From contig NC_088340.1 of assembly GCF_036884655.1 (NCBI RefSeq), positions 29,762,501-29,826,500 of the forward strand: a stretch of DNA of 64,000 nt. Reading direction: 5' to 3'. This stretch comes from Musa acuminata AAA Group. Its lineage: Eukaryota > Streptophyta > Magnoliopsida > Zingiberales > Musaceae. Below are positions 43,329 to 55,330 of the stretch, piece by piece. A model generated the notes under the pieces. The model did not search any database. It was not told where the DNA came from and saw only the letters and a list, made by a program, of their open reading frames with translations. Position numbers and translations under genes: made by a program. Each line of letters opens with the position of its first letter. Position 1 is the stretch's first letter.

Positions 43329-44160
43329 TGCTCTCTTAGCTACAAAGTCCTTTTGGACCTCGAGATGATAGAAATAATACCCATAAGTTTCCTTGGGGTA
43401 TCACACGAACTTGCACCGCTCTGTCCTCGATTTTAACTTATGGGGGGTTGTATCTTTTAACGTGGGCAGGACAGCCTCAAATCTTAACAACCTTAATATT
43501 GGGCTTCTTCCCTTTCCATATCTCATATAGTGTAGACACTACCATCTTAGTTAGAACTCTGTTTAAAAGGTAAGTTACGGTCTCTAAGGTATATCCCCAG
43601 AATGAGATGGGTAGGCCAGCGAAACTCATCATTCACCGTACCATATCTAATAGCATACGATTTCTGCTTTCAGAGACACCATTGAGCTGATGTGTATAAG
43701 GAGGTGTCCATTGGGATAATATCCCATGGTCCTTGAGGAACTGAGTAAACTCTGTACTTAAGTACTCACCTCCTCGATCTGATAAAAGAGTCTTGATACT
43801 CTTTCCAGTCTGGTTCTCCACTTCATTCTTATACTCTCTGAATTTCTCAAAGGCCTTAGACTTGTACTTCATTAAGTACACATATCCATACCTTGAGAAA
43901 TCATCAATAAAGGTAATGAAGTAGGAGTAACCACCAATGGCATGAGTTGACATGGGTCCACATACATCACTATGTATGAGTTCTAGCAGCTCAGTGGCTC
44001 TCTCTCCAGTTCCACTATATGGAGAGTTGGTCAGTTTTCCATGAAGGCAAGGCTCGCAAGTTGCATATGACTCATAGTCGAATGGATCTAGATATCCATC
44101 ATTTAGCAACTTTTGAATCATTCCCTCATGGATGTGACCTAGCCTATAATGTCATAAGTA
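43329..44160 (-). pseudogene. Copia K integrase
   Basis: 43633-44121 is open: the zinc-finger end CEPCLHGKLTNSPYSG, catalytic Asp in IHSDVCGPM, FIDDFSRYGYVYLMKYKS, second Asp in LSDRGGEYLS and Glu region NGVSESRNR (the usual VAERRNR Glu position reads VSESRNR, and E is kept). The C-terminal part to 43329 is broken. Confidence 0.9.
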
Positions 44161-45432
44161 TGCACTGTTCACCTCATCTCATTTCCTCTTAGACACGCTT
44201 ACATTCATGATATGTGGAGTAGTGTCTAGCATAAATAAACCATTATGCAATATTCCTTTTATGATGATCTTATCATCTAATAATATCGAACAATCATTAT
44301 TCTAAAAAATTAATTTATATCCACTAACTATCAAACATGAAATGGAGATAATATTTTTGATAATAGAATGAACAAAATAACATGCATCTAATGCAATAAA
44401 AGCTCTACCAGGCAGATGTAGGGCGACCTTGCCAATAGCTACTACAGCAACTTTTGCTCCATTGCCCATCTTGAGGTCCATCTCGCCTCTCTCTAGTCTC
44501 CTAGGCCTTGCCAGAACTTACAACGAATTGCATATATGATAAGCACTACCGGTATCCAATACCCATGTGTTATCATAAGAGTCTGACAAATGGAGATTAA
44601 CCATGAATGTACCTGAAGCTTCTCCAAGCTTTTGTTTTGCCCTCTCTGCAAAGTACTATTTGTAGTTCCTCTTCTAGTGCCTATCTTTGCCATAGTGAAA
44701 GCATGAACCTTTGTCTTTTGCTCGGTCATTCTTAGCAACCTTTGCTTTACTTGGTCTGCTCTTGCCCTTGCCCTTCTTAAAGGACTTTTGTGTTTTCCAT
44801 TTCTTTCTGGTCTCATCAGTGTAGAGAACTGGCTTCTCTTTCTTAATAGTACTCTCTGCCTCCCTCAACATATTGAGAAGCTTTGGAAGAGTCGCCTCAA
44901 GCTTATTCATATTAAAATTCATTATGAACTATAAAAAGGAATATGGTAGGGATTGAAGCACAATGTCCACACATAAGTTATCCTCAAAGACCATTCCTAG
45001 TCTTGTGAGTTTCTCTATCCACTCAATCATCTTTAATACATGGTTCTAAACTAGTGTCCCCTTAGTCATCCTAGAACGGAAGAGGCTCTTGGATATCTCA
45101 TAACGTTGAGTCCTTCACTGTTCCTCAAACAATTTACAGATATGTAGAAGAATGGATCTGGCATCCATCTTTTCATGTTGTCTCTATAACTCAGGAGTCA
45201 TAGAGCCTAACATGTAGCACTAAGCAAGAGTGGAGTCATCAATGTACTTCACGTAGCGAGCGATCTCATCCTCGCTTGCCCCTTCCTCGAGCGTAGGCAT
45301 CACTATATCAAGGACGTGCATGATTTTCTCCGTCGTGAGAATAATTCTTAAGTTACGGAGTCAATCCGTATAATTTGGACTAGTGAGGCGGTTGACATCA
45401 AGTATGTCACATAAGGGATTTAAAACTGACAT
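44161..45432 (-). pseudogene. Copia K gag and protease
   Basis: Gag probably starts at ATG 45430-45432 (MSVLNPLCDILDVNRL, then NYTD-stop-LRNLRIIL with the stop where Trp is usual). The C-terminal half is 44674-44922, with the basic stretch KKGKGKSRPSKAKVAKND and a degenerate knuckle CFHYGKDRH. 44493-44816 holds the protease area (HGYWIPVVLIIYAI in place of a WVLDTGS-type motif, shifted frames). Confidence 0.8.
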
Positions 45433-46977
45433 TTTCTAAAAATAAAGATGCAGTAGAAATGAATGACATGCAGATTTTACAAGAAATAAACAATCAAGAT
45501 ATGGGCTTCTATCTTAATAGCTCCCACTATTTTACTAGCGAGTCACGCGACACCCTCAGCACGTGAAACGGAACTCTCCGGCAGACTTTTAGTGGGGATT
45601 AGGATCCAATCAGTATCTTAGTGTAATCTCGAGGGACTTGACTAATCACACTGAGCCCAAAAGGTAGGCAACTCTTGCCGATCACAACTCCTTATGATTC
45701 TCGTCCTGTTCGGCCTCCGAATTACCATGGTCTCAAGGGACTCGACTAACTATGATGCTTGGTTAAGTCAACACCATCATTACAAGATGAGTCTGATTCG
45801 ATGATATACCCTCGAGGGACTCGACTAAGCATACCATGTCCTCAGATCACTAGTGACATCTCTATGACGTAAGTAAGATAGCAAATCGTGATATATATGA
45901 GCCTTGAGGGACTCGACTAACTCAACCTACACCGGGAATCGATTCCTACCTATAATGATAGAAGGCCATGTGGATCAATCTAATTACCTCATGTTTACTG
46001 ACTTAATATTATCGAGAGAGATATTTTTATGATTTGGTCTCCTAATATGACATGTCACACATATACATATTTAATATATATCTACATCGCATGCAAATAT
46101 ATATACATATCTAGTATGTATATAAGCAATCACACCAGATGATCAGGCCCGAGCCCGTAGGCCTAATCACTCATATCAAGATCTATATGTGCAATGGTGC
46201 ATCTTCATGCTCTATGATCGTCCGTCTAAATATCAAACATCACATGTATAAATCATTATCATGTAGGACTACTAGATAATAATAATAAAAAATAATCAAC
46301 TAAACCTTTTAATTAATTAATATTTTATGAAATCAGGGACATGTAGGGAATTTTTGAATTCTTAGGGGTATTTTCATAATTTGGATAAAAGATAAAAACT
46401 AGAATTTCTCAAATTTCGAGGGGCAAAAGTATATTTTTGCCTAAAACCTTAAGCCCCTCTCCCTCTTCCTTACTACTGCTGCCGGTGGTGGCATGTGCAA
46501 CGGGGCCGGGGCACCGCCCTTGCAGGTGGGCGTCTCCGTGGGTAGTGCTGCCCCCGCGGGTGGTTCTGCCCACGAGGCAGCACCACAGGTGGTGCTACCT
46601 CGCCGAGCGACTGCCCCTGTAGGGTTTTTGCCCGTGGGAGCAGCGACCATAGTCGTCGCTGCCCTACGGCGCGTCAACCCACGGGCGCCACTGCCTTGCA
46701 GTGCCTCAGCCCGCGAGCGCCATGGTCGCAAGTGCCGCTGCCCCACAGTGCCTTTGCCCATGGGTCCAACACCTGCAGGTGCCGCCCTTGCGCGCCACCA
46801 CTATAAGCAGCCTGCCTACACGAAGATGGCAATCATCTTCGGGTGTAGCAAGGGCAGCAATAGTTGCTGCCCTTCCTCGTCTATTGCATCAACAATTTAA
46901 CATCAAAATTCTTCCTAAACACAACATACACAGTTCAAAACCAATCATTTGCATAAACAACCTTGATCTGATACCAT
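45433..46977 (-). other. Leader and primer site of copia K
   Basis: Long leader. 46437-46900 is GC-rich like J's. 45530-46010 repeats CTCGAGGGACTCGACTAA-like words about five times (near 45634, 45733, 45811, 45905), a loose tandem motif. The primer site reads ATGGTATCAGATCAAGG on the minus strand just below 46978. Open frames in the GC block are compositional. Confidence 0.75.
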
Positions 46978-48574
46978 TGTTGGGAAATATTGGGGGCGAC
47001 ATCACATGCGCAACGAAAGAACAAGAAAATAAAATAAAATCCCCAATTTCCCAAAAATATGTTCGTCGTCATGTAAAGATTTATGCGCAAAAAACTGTGA
47101 AACAAACTGCATATATAATAGATTATGTTACCTAGGGAGTCCCTGTTTCCTGCAGATCTCTACGAGAGGGCGAAGGAGGTCAAGCATCCTCCTCTCTAGT
47201 GGTGATCCACACAGTAGGGCTACGACGACGCTCCTCAAAACTCTAGGCCTGCTCTGAGGTGAAGAGGGGGAGGAGAATAGGAGAGGCAAGCAAAAGCTCT
47301 AGCCTATGAACCACTGAATCCCTCCTATTTATAGAGGTCCCCTGTCAAACCCTAATGGATCCTCCCCTGGTGGGTATTGGATCTGCATCCAATTACCTAA
47401 GCCTTTTAGATTAATGGATCTCTATCCAATAATCTCTCATGTGCTTTTGTTAGATCTCGTCCATAGGATCCAATAATTCAGGGGCTTATTGGATATCCAA
47501 TAAGATAGGGGCTCCGACGGATATCTCATATCCGAACCTATACTCATCGTAATGCCTACCATATGTGTGTGACCTCTAGGCCCAATATCGAGCTGGCCGT
47601 GAGTCATACTTGTCAGAACTCCTTCTAATTTAGTGAATTATTATCTCTATAATAATTCACTCGACTCATCGACTACGGATATACTAGGCCACTACGTCGT
47701 AGTCCCCAGATGATATAGGGGAACCCAATCCATTGGACCTGTCTATCCTCAGTTACCATATACTTATAGTCCCTCATCCATCTAATATCTCAGAGAACGT
47801 ATATCGCGCATGGTGCTGTCAGACCCATACGGTTTCTTCTCGAGTCTCGCTCTAATCAGATTCTCCTAGAGAACTCTTTCTCTCTCAATCCGAATGACTC
47901 TGGCTAGGGATTTGTCTGAGCAAGAACACATGGGATATTCCTCTCATGATGTCGAGAGTGGATGATCCTCTATCGATACTCAATAGCCCTCGTAAGGTCG
48001 ACTGCCACTCCCAATGACCAGTTGTACTAGATTTGGGACATTCAAACCTATAAGTCTGGTCTCAAAGAGTGGAGCACTCATACAAGACATCCTGGTGTCT
48101 CAAGTCTAAGGACCAGATACACCACTAGGACTACGGAATCGTTGTCTGACAATAAGGCATCATCAACCATCTAGCATTCCGTAAGCGGATCAATCAGTGA
48201 ACTCATTCTCCAATGAGCACTTGTATTGTATCCCTAGTGTCCCCACACGAGTAGCTATGAGACTAGCTACATCCATCATATAAATGGGTATACAACACAC
48301 TAGTCTGTCTGGTTATTATGATTTCCCTCTCGAGTAACCTATGACCGGGATTATTTAGGATCTGTGTTTAAAGGTGAATCGATCTCATTATCGTGATCTC
48401 ATCACGATCCGATTCTCATTGCACAGATCCAAGGACATCACAATATATACATGCATATATGTAATAGTTAATATATAGTGATAAATGCTAAAATATAATA
48501 AGTAAAAAGATTCCATGTCAAGTCACACATGTCATCACTCACGTGATTAGCTTGATGTGCACCTATGACTAGCA
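46978..48574 (-). repeat. 5' LTR of copia K
   Basis: 1597 bp; the minus strand starts TGCTAGTCATAGGTGCAC at 48574 and ends CCCAACA at 46978. TATA box CTATAAATAGGAGGG at about 47323-47337. Confidence 0.9.
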
Positions 48575-49733
48575 TTGTTTTCTCTAGCAAAAAATAGAGT
48601 ACCTTGGGCACATAATATCAGAAGGAGTGGCGATAGACCCAACAAAAATTGAAGCAATGCAAGACTAGCCGAAACCTACAAATGTGAAATTACTGCGCGG
48701 GTTCCTTAGACTAACGGGCTACTACCGAAAATTTGTTAACGACTATGGGAAGATCAATACACCCCTCACTTCTCTACTAAAAAAAGATACCTTCCTATGG
48801 TCGGACAAATCCTCTGCTGCCTTCGACAAACTTAAGGCAGCCATGATGACAATGCTCGTACTAACGCTACCTGACTTCGGTAAGACTTTTGTTATTGAAG
48901 CCGATGCCTCTGGAGTCAGAATTGGTACTGTACTAATACAAGATGGCCGCCCCCTCACTTATACTAGTAAGGTGTTATCTCCTTCCCATCTTAAGATGAC
49001 TATTTACGACAAAAAGATGCTCGCCATTGTGCATGTAGTAACGAGGTGGAGACCCTACTTCATCCCCTGAGCAGCAAAAATGGGTAACTAAACTTCTTGG
49101 ATTTGATTATAAAATTATTTACAAAAAGGAAAAAGAGAATATTATTGCAAATGCGCTTTCCTGACTACTCGAGCAAGGTGAATTTTCGGTCGTTTCACTT
49201 CCGACCAGCGACTTCCTTGAGGATATTAAGAGGGACTGGCAAAAAGCTTCGGAGACCAGTAAGATCATAAAAAAATTAGAGGAAGCACCAAGCTCTGTGG
49301 CTCATTATAGTTGGGACTTAAAATGATTGTACTATAAGGGACACATTGTGCTTGTGCCAAATTTTACTTGTATCTTCACGAGCAGATTTTGGACAAAGTT
49401 ATTCCAGATGCAGGGCACTAAATTGAAAAGGAGTATGACATATTACCCATAAACCGATGGCTAGACAGAAGTTGTGAATAGGTTCTTGGAGACAGCCCAA
49501 AGTCATCCACCAAATATGACTACCTAAGGGGAACTCCAAACCCAACCGAGTGCCATTATTGATTGACAGATTGTGACTCGATGATGATGACTCACTACTA
49601 AAATGCTAATACAGTGGGCGAACTTACCAACAGAAGGTGCCACTTGCGAGAACTATGACGACTTGAAGATCAAATTCCTAGAATTTATAAATCGTCAGCC
49701 ACGAGGACAAGGTTAATTTGAAGAGGGCGGGTC
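48575..49733 (+). pseudogene. Gypsy G1 RT end, RNase H and integrase remnant
   Basis: Resumes after copia K with the RT thumb (YLGHIISEG-like, shifted by an A-run near 48590). 48684-49070 is open: LRGFLRLTGYYRKFVNDYG, TPLTSLLKKD, FVIEADASGVRIGTVLIQDG (RNase H Asp) and LAIVHVVTRWRPYF. From 49070 only scraps remain: QKWVTKLLGFDYKI, IANALS, then TKLKRSMTYYP next to VVNRFLET, the middle of integrase. Most of integrase is deleted. The end AAGAGGGCGGGTC (49721-49733) is the polypurine tract. Confidence 0.87.
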
Positions 49734-50149
49734 TGTTAGGACTCTAGCTAGAAGAGTCCTAATTGAGAGGGGCATTTATGTTAACCTACCTAGCCGACCC
49801 CTATTAAAAAGGTGAAGAGGCCGGCTAGGATTAGAAGGTTATTTCTTAAAGAAGCATTAGGAGTTGTAAAGGAATAGGAGTCTTGGGTAGGAGTCCTATT
49901 ATGAGTTGTTCTTAGAGAAGTATTAGGAGTTGTAATGGAATAGGAGTCTTGAGTAGGAGTCCTATTATGAGTTAGGGATTAGAAGCCCTATAAATAGCCA
50001 TGTATTTATTCTCTTTTAACAAGCAATAGATGAATCTTTTCTGCAGCCTTTGAGCAGTGATTTGGAGGAAGGAACCCCTATAGAGTTCCAAGGAGGTCGA
50101 TCCCCTAAAGAGATCAACCCCAAGCTTAGAATATGCAAGGGTTCTATCA
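49734..50149 (+). repeat. 3' LTR of gypsy G1
   Basis: 416 bp, equal in length to the 5' copy, ends TTCTATCA and is followed by CTTCG. Confidence 0.92.
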
Positions 50150-50471
50150 CTTCGATCAGAACAGGCAAAATGATTAAAGTAGGAGGAATCAAACATTGGG
50201 CTAGAGTAAACATGTTAGTAAATTGGATGTTGGGCCGGAGGATTGATTGACATGTCGGTAGAAGGCTTCGTGTCGTGAATTCAGGCATTGGGCCTAGAAG
50301 AGTGGACATTACGCCAAGGAGATCAGAGTTGTAGAGTCAACATATCGATTGGGAAAAAGGCCGCAAAAGATGACGATGGACCAAAGGATCGGACGAAGCG
50401 CCAAATGAATCAATGATATGCCGGACAATATGTGATTCACTTATAATCGTTTATGCCTAGATCGAGTTAGT

Positions 50472-50846
50472 TGTTAGGACCCTTTTTCTAAGCTTTTGAA
50501 TAATGTTTATTGAGTCTATTTAGTCCAGTTGTTTATTGAGTCGATTTGGTTCAGTTAGAGTCAAGTAGAGGTTTATTTAATATTTATTTATTATTAGAGT
50601 TCAAGTCCTGATGGACTTTGAGTGGAATTCTATAAATACGGATATAACTACTTCTTTTCAGTTATCTATGAAAAATAATATTCTATCTTTTGACAAACCC
50701 TAGGAGGCCGATCCCCTTGAAGCGATCAAGGAGGGCCGATCCCCTCGAAGCGATCAAGGAGGTCGATCCCCTCGAAGTGATCATTCCCTTTCTCTTCTTT
50801 TTTATGATAAGACTTTAGGGTCTTATCATTTGGTATCAGAGCAGCG
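50472..50846 (+). repeat. 5' LTR and primer site of gypsy G2
   Basis: LTR 50472-50828: TGTTAGGACCC to CTTATCA. TATA-like CTATAAATACGG at about 50630. Three tandem GATCCCCT(C/T)GAAGCGATC units lie at about 50710-50790. Primer site TTTGGTATCAGAGCAGCG is at 50829-50846. Confidence 0.92.
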
Positions 50847-52340
50847 ATTCTCGGCGTTCTCGCTTTAGTTCGTCATCTCAAAAAAAAAAAAAAAATTGTG
50901 AGTGCGAAGCCGGCAGTCACGCACACTGTTCCTGCTCAACCAAGAAGGAACATTTGCTTCCCGACGCTGACCACCCCTGCTTTCTTCTCCTCCACCGTCG
51001 GCGCAGCTTCCTGGTCGGCGACCACCACCGCCGCTGCTCCCCGGCCAGCGCCCATCGCTGCTGCTATGCCCCGGCCAGCAACCTTCTCACCTCGCCTCCT
51101 CGTTGCCCGCATCTCGCTCGAGCAAGAAGGGCCGCGGCCGCCGTTTCCCAGCTAGCGGACCACCGATCACCGCTTTTACCATCGGTGACACTACCCTAGC
51201 CGCATGGCCATCACTGCCTTCCCTTGGTTGTAGCTTCGGCCATGCGATCTGGCAGCATCACTGTTTCTGTGGTGCGTTAGAAACGGAGCAGCCGCTGGTC
51301 CCTCTGCTGCCGCAAGCGTCGGTTGCCGCTACCGCTGTCGTTGTTTCTCAGCCACTTCAACGCCACCCCTCTCCTTCGTTGCCGAGCCACCACCGCTGCC
51401 AGCCACTGTGCGACGACCATCGCACGCCTCCCAGTAGCCGATCCTCCTTGCTCTACATTCGTAGTGCCAGAAATAGGGCAACTCACCAGTTGCCCTTGTT
51501 CCCAACCGTGACACCGCCGACTCCTCCTCCACCGCTGTCGCTGCTTCTCGGCCGCACGATCACCGCCGCACCGCCGTTGCCAGCATCGCCAGCGGCTGCG
51601 GTTGTGGTGCGATAGAAATAGAGCACCCTGTTTCCCATCTCCAGCATCGCAACTTCCCAGCTAGCGACGATGCTCACTGGCTTTTACTCCACCGCCAACG
51701 CTGTGCTCTGGCCAGCGACCACCGCTGCTGCCAGCCACCGCAACCTTCTCCTCAACCGCTCATGATCCTTCCGGCCAACTCATTCGGTGGTGCGACAAAA
51801 ATAGAGTACGCAGCAACCACCACGCAGCAACAAAAATAGTGGCACCCTCTGCTACCGCAGCCGCCGATTGTAACCACCGTCGTCACTCCCGACCAACGAC
51901 CAACCCCTCGTTCTGCAGCAACCACCCTCCAACGGTGAATGCAGCAACTGCAGCAAGTACGCTGCCTTGCCTCAACCCCAGTAGTGCACACAACACTGAT
52001 TCCTCTTCTCAACCTCGGCCGCATCAACGCCGCCTCCCCCTTGCTTAGCATATTCTGCCACAACCACAGGTTGCCATCACCGCAGCCTCAACCCCGTTGC
52101 TCGGTGATCGCCCCTTAGGTCACAGTAGCTGCAGCCACATCAACGCAGTTACCTTCCAACCCCGGCGCTCTCACCCCACGCAGCAATAGAAACAGGGCAG
52201 CTACTCTTCCTCCAACGCAGCGACCGCAGCACTGCCCTTGGCATCCACCTCCTCGGCAATTTCGCATCGATAGTGTTGATGCCCTTGACCGACACCAAAA
52301 ATAAGAGTTGAGATTATAGATTTGCAGTCTTATACAATGA
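50847..52340 (+). other. Leader of gypsy G2
   Basis: 1.5 kb, rich in CCACCGCC and GCAGC words, with an A run at about 50880-50895. Both strands have open frames through it; they are repeat-driven with no gag features. Confidence 0.7.
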
Positions 52341-53160
52341 CCGCTGATAACTCGGTGAAAGTACAAATGTAAGTATTGGAAATCAGAATTGAGAACCGAC
52401 TGCAAGAAACACTTAATGATTTCAAAAAGAGCCTACTGGAGAGTCTTAGCAAATTTCAACAAAATGGTGGCTCAAGTTCTACGTTGCACAGATATGAAAA
52501 TATAGGAAAAGGGCCCCAAGATTGTGACACAAATTACTCACACATAAAGATAGAATTTCCGAGATGGAAAGATGGAGATCCGACCAATTGGAACTCTAAG
52601 GCAGAAATTTTTTTCCGTTTTCACAGAACCCCAGAAGAATCCAAGGTAGAAGTGGCCTCAATTCAGCTCGAGGGAGATACACTCCAGTGGTACGATTGGT
52701 ATGAAACTTTCCATGGAGTTCCTTCATAGGAGCAGTTCAAAAGAGAGCTTCTTGTTCGCTTTGGCCCATTTGAATATGAGAATATTGATTGCCAGCTCAC
52801 CAAAATTCATCAGACTTCTACAGTGTTAGAATATCAGAGTAGTTTTGAAAGATTATCAAATCAAGCTAGAGATTGGTCGGACCGACAACTTCTTTATACA
52901 TTTATTGAAGGGCTTATTCCAAAGATCCGGTGTGAAGTTAAGGCTCGTCAACACCCCACTATGATAGCTGTGACATCATTTGCAAATCTACATGAGAAAA
53001 AAATTAGCAAGGAAAGATCAGCAAGGGGTTTGTACTATGATGAAAAATAAAGTATGGAGCACCGATGTAAACAAGGGCAACTTCTGATGATTGAACCAAT
53101 TGGAGAGGAGCCGAAAGCTAAGAATGTGGACTCTGATCATGAAGGTATAAATTCTAATTA
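52341..53160 (+). pseudogene. Gypsy G2 gag
   Basis: Retrotrans_gag-type protein. The plausible start is near 52337-52376 (VEIRIENRLQETLNDFKK). Core: IEFPRWKDGDPTNWNSKAEIFF, VEVASIQLEGDTLQWYDWYETF, a stop at 52727-52729, then the second piece 52823-53050 with LEYQSSFERLSNQARDWSDR, FIEGLIPKIRCEVKARQP and ANLHEKKIS. The knuckle is partly deleted after RSARGLYYDEK. It forms the particle in intact relatives. Confidence 0.88.
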
Positions 53161-53621
53161 AGATGTTGAACCTACCATACATACAATGCATACATTAGCC
53201 GACTACTCTAACCCGCAAACTATGGAAGTTGCCGAAACTCTAGAGCACCAGCCTATTATAGTTTTGATTGATACTGGTAGCACTAACAATTTTATGGATA
53301 GTGAGACTGTTGACCGATTGGCCTACCAAATTGAAGACTATGATAGATTCGAAGTAAAGATCATTGATGGCCAAATTTTCACTTGTGATAGCAAAGGTTC
53401 AAAGATAAATTGATTATACAGAGCCAGAAGTTTCATGCAACGATTACTACATTGAAAGACCAACATGTTGCTTACACTATCAAAAAGTGGAGACCATACT
53501 TACTTGATCAACGGGTTATGATGCATTGCAGATAGTCTATAGCTAAAGTGCTGAAAGAGAAGCTCCCCGAGATTGATGCTGCTCAGCCTTGAGGACAAGG
53601 CTGATTTAAAGAGGGAGGAAC
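53161..53621 (+). pseudogene. Gypsy G2 protease start fused to pol remnants
   Basis: 53186-53413 keeps an intact active-site motif, IDTGSTNNFMDSE. After DSKGSKIN the sequence breaks, then gives pieces of RNase H and the pol C-terminus before the polypurine tract at 53609-53621. About 3 kb of normal pol is missing. Confidence 0.85.
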
Positions 53622-53981
53622 TGTTAGGACTCTTTTTCTGAGCTTTTGAATAATGTTTATTGAGTCTATTTAGTCCAGTTGTTTATTGAGTCGGTTTGGT
53701 TCAGTTAGAGTCAAGTAGAGGTTTATTTAATATTTATTTATTATTAGAGTTCAAGTCCTGATGGACTCTCGGTGGAACTCTATAAATAGGGATATAACTG
53801 CTTCTTTTCAGTTATCTATGAAAAATATTATTCTGTCTTTTGACAAACCCTAGGAGGTCGATCCCCTCGAAGCGATCAAGGAGGGCTGATCCCCTTGAAG
53901 CGATCAAGGAGGCTGATCCCCTTGAAGTGATCATTCTCTTTCTCCTCTTCTTTTTTACGATAAGACTTTAGGGTCTTATCA
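53622..53981 (+). repeat. 3' LTR of gypsy G2
   Basis: 360 bp, TGTTAGGACTC to CTTATCA, followed by TTAGT. Confidence 0.93.
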
Positions 53982-54870
53982 TTAGTGTAGGTCTAATTGA
54001 GTCGGTATTGAGGTAAAATAATGTCAACTCAATTATGGGTCAATTGGGCCTAAATTGGGAGTGATTTGGGCTCATTAGGAGGCACATTCAATGACCCAAA
54101 TGTTGGGTCAGGCGGTGGCACTACCAGAACAGGTGATAGAACCGCTTGTGAGTTGGAAAACTCAAAAAACTCGGTCTCTAAGGCTGTCAAATGGTGGTAC
54201 TGCCAGACTAGGTAGTGGTATTGCCTAGTGATAGTGTGTCAAGCAGTGGTATCGCCAGACCGGGCGATGATACTGCCCAATGTCAGGCTGCAGGTGGTGG
54301 TACCACCCGTACTCGGAAGACCCAGAAGTTTGAATTTTTTGCTCCATTTTTTAAATCATTTGAGGCTTATAAATATCTCACTTGGGCAGCAAGAAAGGAT
54401 TAAGAATTCTAGAGAAAAAAAACTGAGTAAACTTTGTGAAAACATTGAGTTCGCTCCTCCTAGTGTTTAGAGTTAGTCCTAAGGGAGGTGTGTGAGGGAA
54501 TACTTATACAAGAATGACTTGTAAAGGTTATCTCCTAAACTTGTGAAAAGAAGAAAGTGTTGTAAGAGGGTAGTTGGTCTTCACCCACTAAAGGAAGATC
54601 GATAGTGGATGCCAATAGCCTCGACGGAGGAGGAATCGAGAGTGGATGTAGGTTACGACGATCGAACCATTATAAAATATGGTTTGCATTTCTTTTAAGG
54701 TCTTTACTTACATTGCAAACTACTTTACTTACTCTGCTTCCGTACGCTTTCAATTTCAAGCTATCCTTCTAAAATTGGCTTTAATTGAATGAAAGATTTT
54801 CAAAATCGATGATTTTATCTACTACACTAATTCACCCCTCCTCCCTCTTAGTGTCTACTCGTTCCTAATA

Positions 54871-54909
54871 ATTGGTATCATTGCCCGGTTTTTCTCATTT
54901 GGTTTAACA
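54871..54909 (+). other. Primer site and first leader bases of copia D
   Basis: ATTGGTATCATTGCCCGG directly after D's LTR is a primer site with several changes from TGGTATCAGAGC. The next bases, CATTTGGTTTAACA, resemble B's leader TAGTTGGTTTTAACC. After 54909 an opposite LTR begins, so D's body is cut here. Confidence 0.75.
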
Positions 54910-55330
54910 TATTAGGAACGAGTTGACACTAAGAGAGGAGGGTGAATTAGTGCAGCGGTAAAATCACGGATTCAAATCGTTTCGATTAAAATCGATTCCG
55001 ACGAAAACTGTTTCGTAAAGATCTTAACTTGAAATATATTCGTAAATGTATTGAAAGCAGTAAGCAAGTAAAGTGGTTTGCAGTTAAAGTAAATTGCTCA
55101 AGATAAAATGCAAACTAGATTTTATAGTGGTTCGATTATCGTGACCTACATCCACTCCGCTGATTCCTCTTCCGTCAAGGCCACTGGCATCCACTATCGA
55201 TCTTCCTTTAATAGAAAAAGATCAACCTCCTTCTTACACTTCTCTTCTTCTTTTCACTGGTTTAGGAGACAATCTTTACAAGCACTTCTCCTCCTAAACA
55301 GAATAATTTTGAATTATAAAACCATTAAAC
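54910..55330 (-). repeat. Partial minus-strand LTR, tail-to-tail with D's LTR
   Basis: The plus strand starts TATTAGGAACGAGTTGACAC, the reverse complement of a D-type LTR terminus, and follows the D LTR backward for about 400 bp (TAGGAGACAATC and CCTACATCCACT blocks). The upstream part of the LTR is missing; AT-rich sequence takes over at about 55330. Its first base pair is TA where TG is expected. Confidence 0.75.

Larger units (their letters stand above)
39918..48574 (-). mobile_element. Copia K: Angela/Tork-like element inside gypsy G1's RT
   Basis: Minus-strand element of the same family as J. 5' LTR 46978-48574 (1597 bp), 3' LTR 39918-41524 (1607 bp). Flanks CAGTT and TTGTT match at 3 of 5 bases, fitting an older insertion. 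It still shows primer site, leader, gag, protease, integrase, RT, RNase H and polypurine tract in order, so it tells what J has lost. All frames are broken. Confidence 0.9.
36352..50149 (+). mobile_element. Gypsy G1, Ty3/gypsy element split by copia K
   Basis: Plus-strand element in D's LTR. LTRs are both 416 bp (36352-36767 and 49734-50149), starting TGTTAGGACTCTAGCT. Flanks CTTCA (36347-36351) and CTTCG (50150-50154) are a 4/5 match; the unbroken LTR of copia A has CTTCG, so the left copy mutated. Order: LTR, primer site, leader, gag, protease, RT, (K), RNase H, integrase remnant, polypurine tract, LTR, the gypsy order. The coding part is heavily damaged. Confidence 0.92.
50472..53981 (+). 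mobile_element. Gypsy G2: Ty3/gypsy element with most of pol deleted
   Basis: Second insertion in D's LTR, perfect target duplication TTAGT (50467-50471 and 53982-53986). LTRs are 357 bp (50472-50828) and 360 bp (53622-53981). It keeps primer site, leader, gag and the start of protease, then jumps to a short RNase H scrap (KKWRPYLLDQR at about 53480) and the polypurine tract GAGGGAGGAAC. RT and integrase are gone. The LTRs are very similar, so the deleted form may itself have moved. Same family as G3. Confidence 0.93.
36270..54870 (+). repeat. LTR of copia D, split by gypsy G1 and gypsy G2
   Basis: LTR starting TGTTGAATCTTGGATTTTG at 36270 and ending CGTTCCTAATA at 54870. Own segments are 36270-36351, 50155-50471 and 53987-54870, about 1.28 kb. 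The order is confirmed by copia A's 5' LTR (59478 downward), which runs through both joints: GTGACGCA...CTTCGATCAG and the GGACGAAGCG region. It has degenerate dyad motifs (about 54108-54310) and a primer site ATTGGTATCA at 54871. So it is a 5' LTR; the rest of D is not recognisable. The left flank AGGAT (36265-36269) has no visible partner. Confidence 0.85.

Noticed and set aside
46437..47135. Frames of 106-144 codons in both directions
   Set aside because: GC-rich leader and LTR of copia K; compositional.
50898..52063. Pro/Ser/Ala-rich frames up to 170 codons
   Set aside because: Leader of gypsy G2, repeat-driven, antisense frames equally open.
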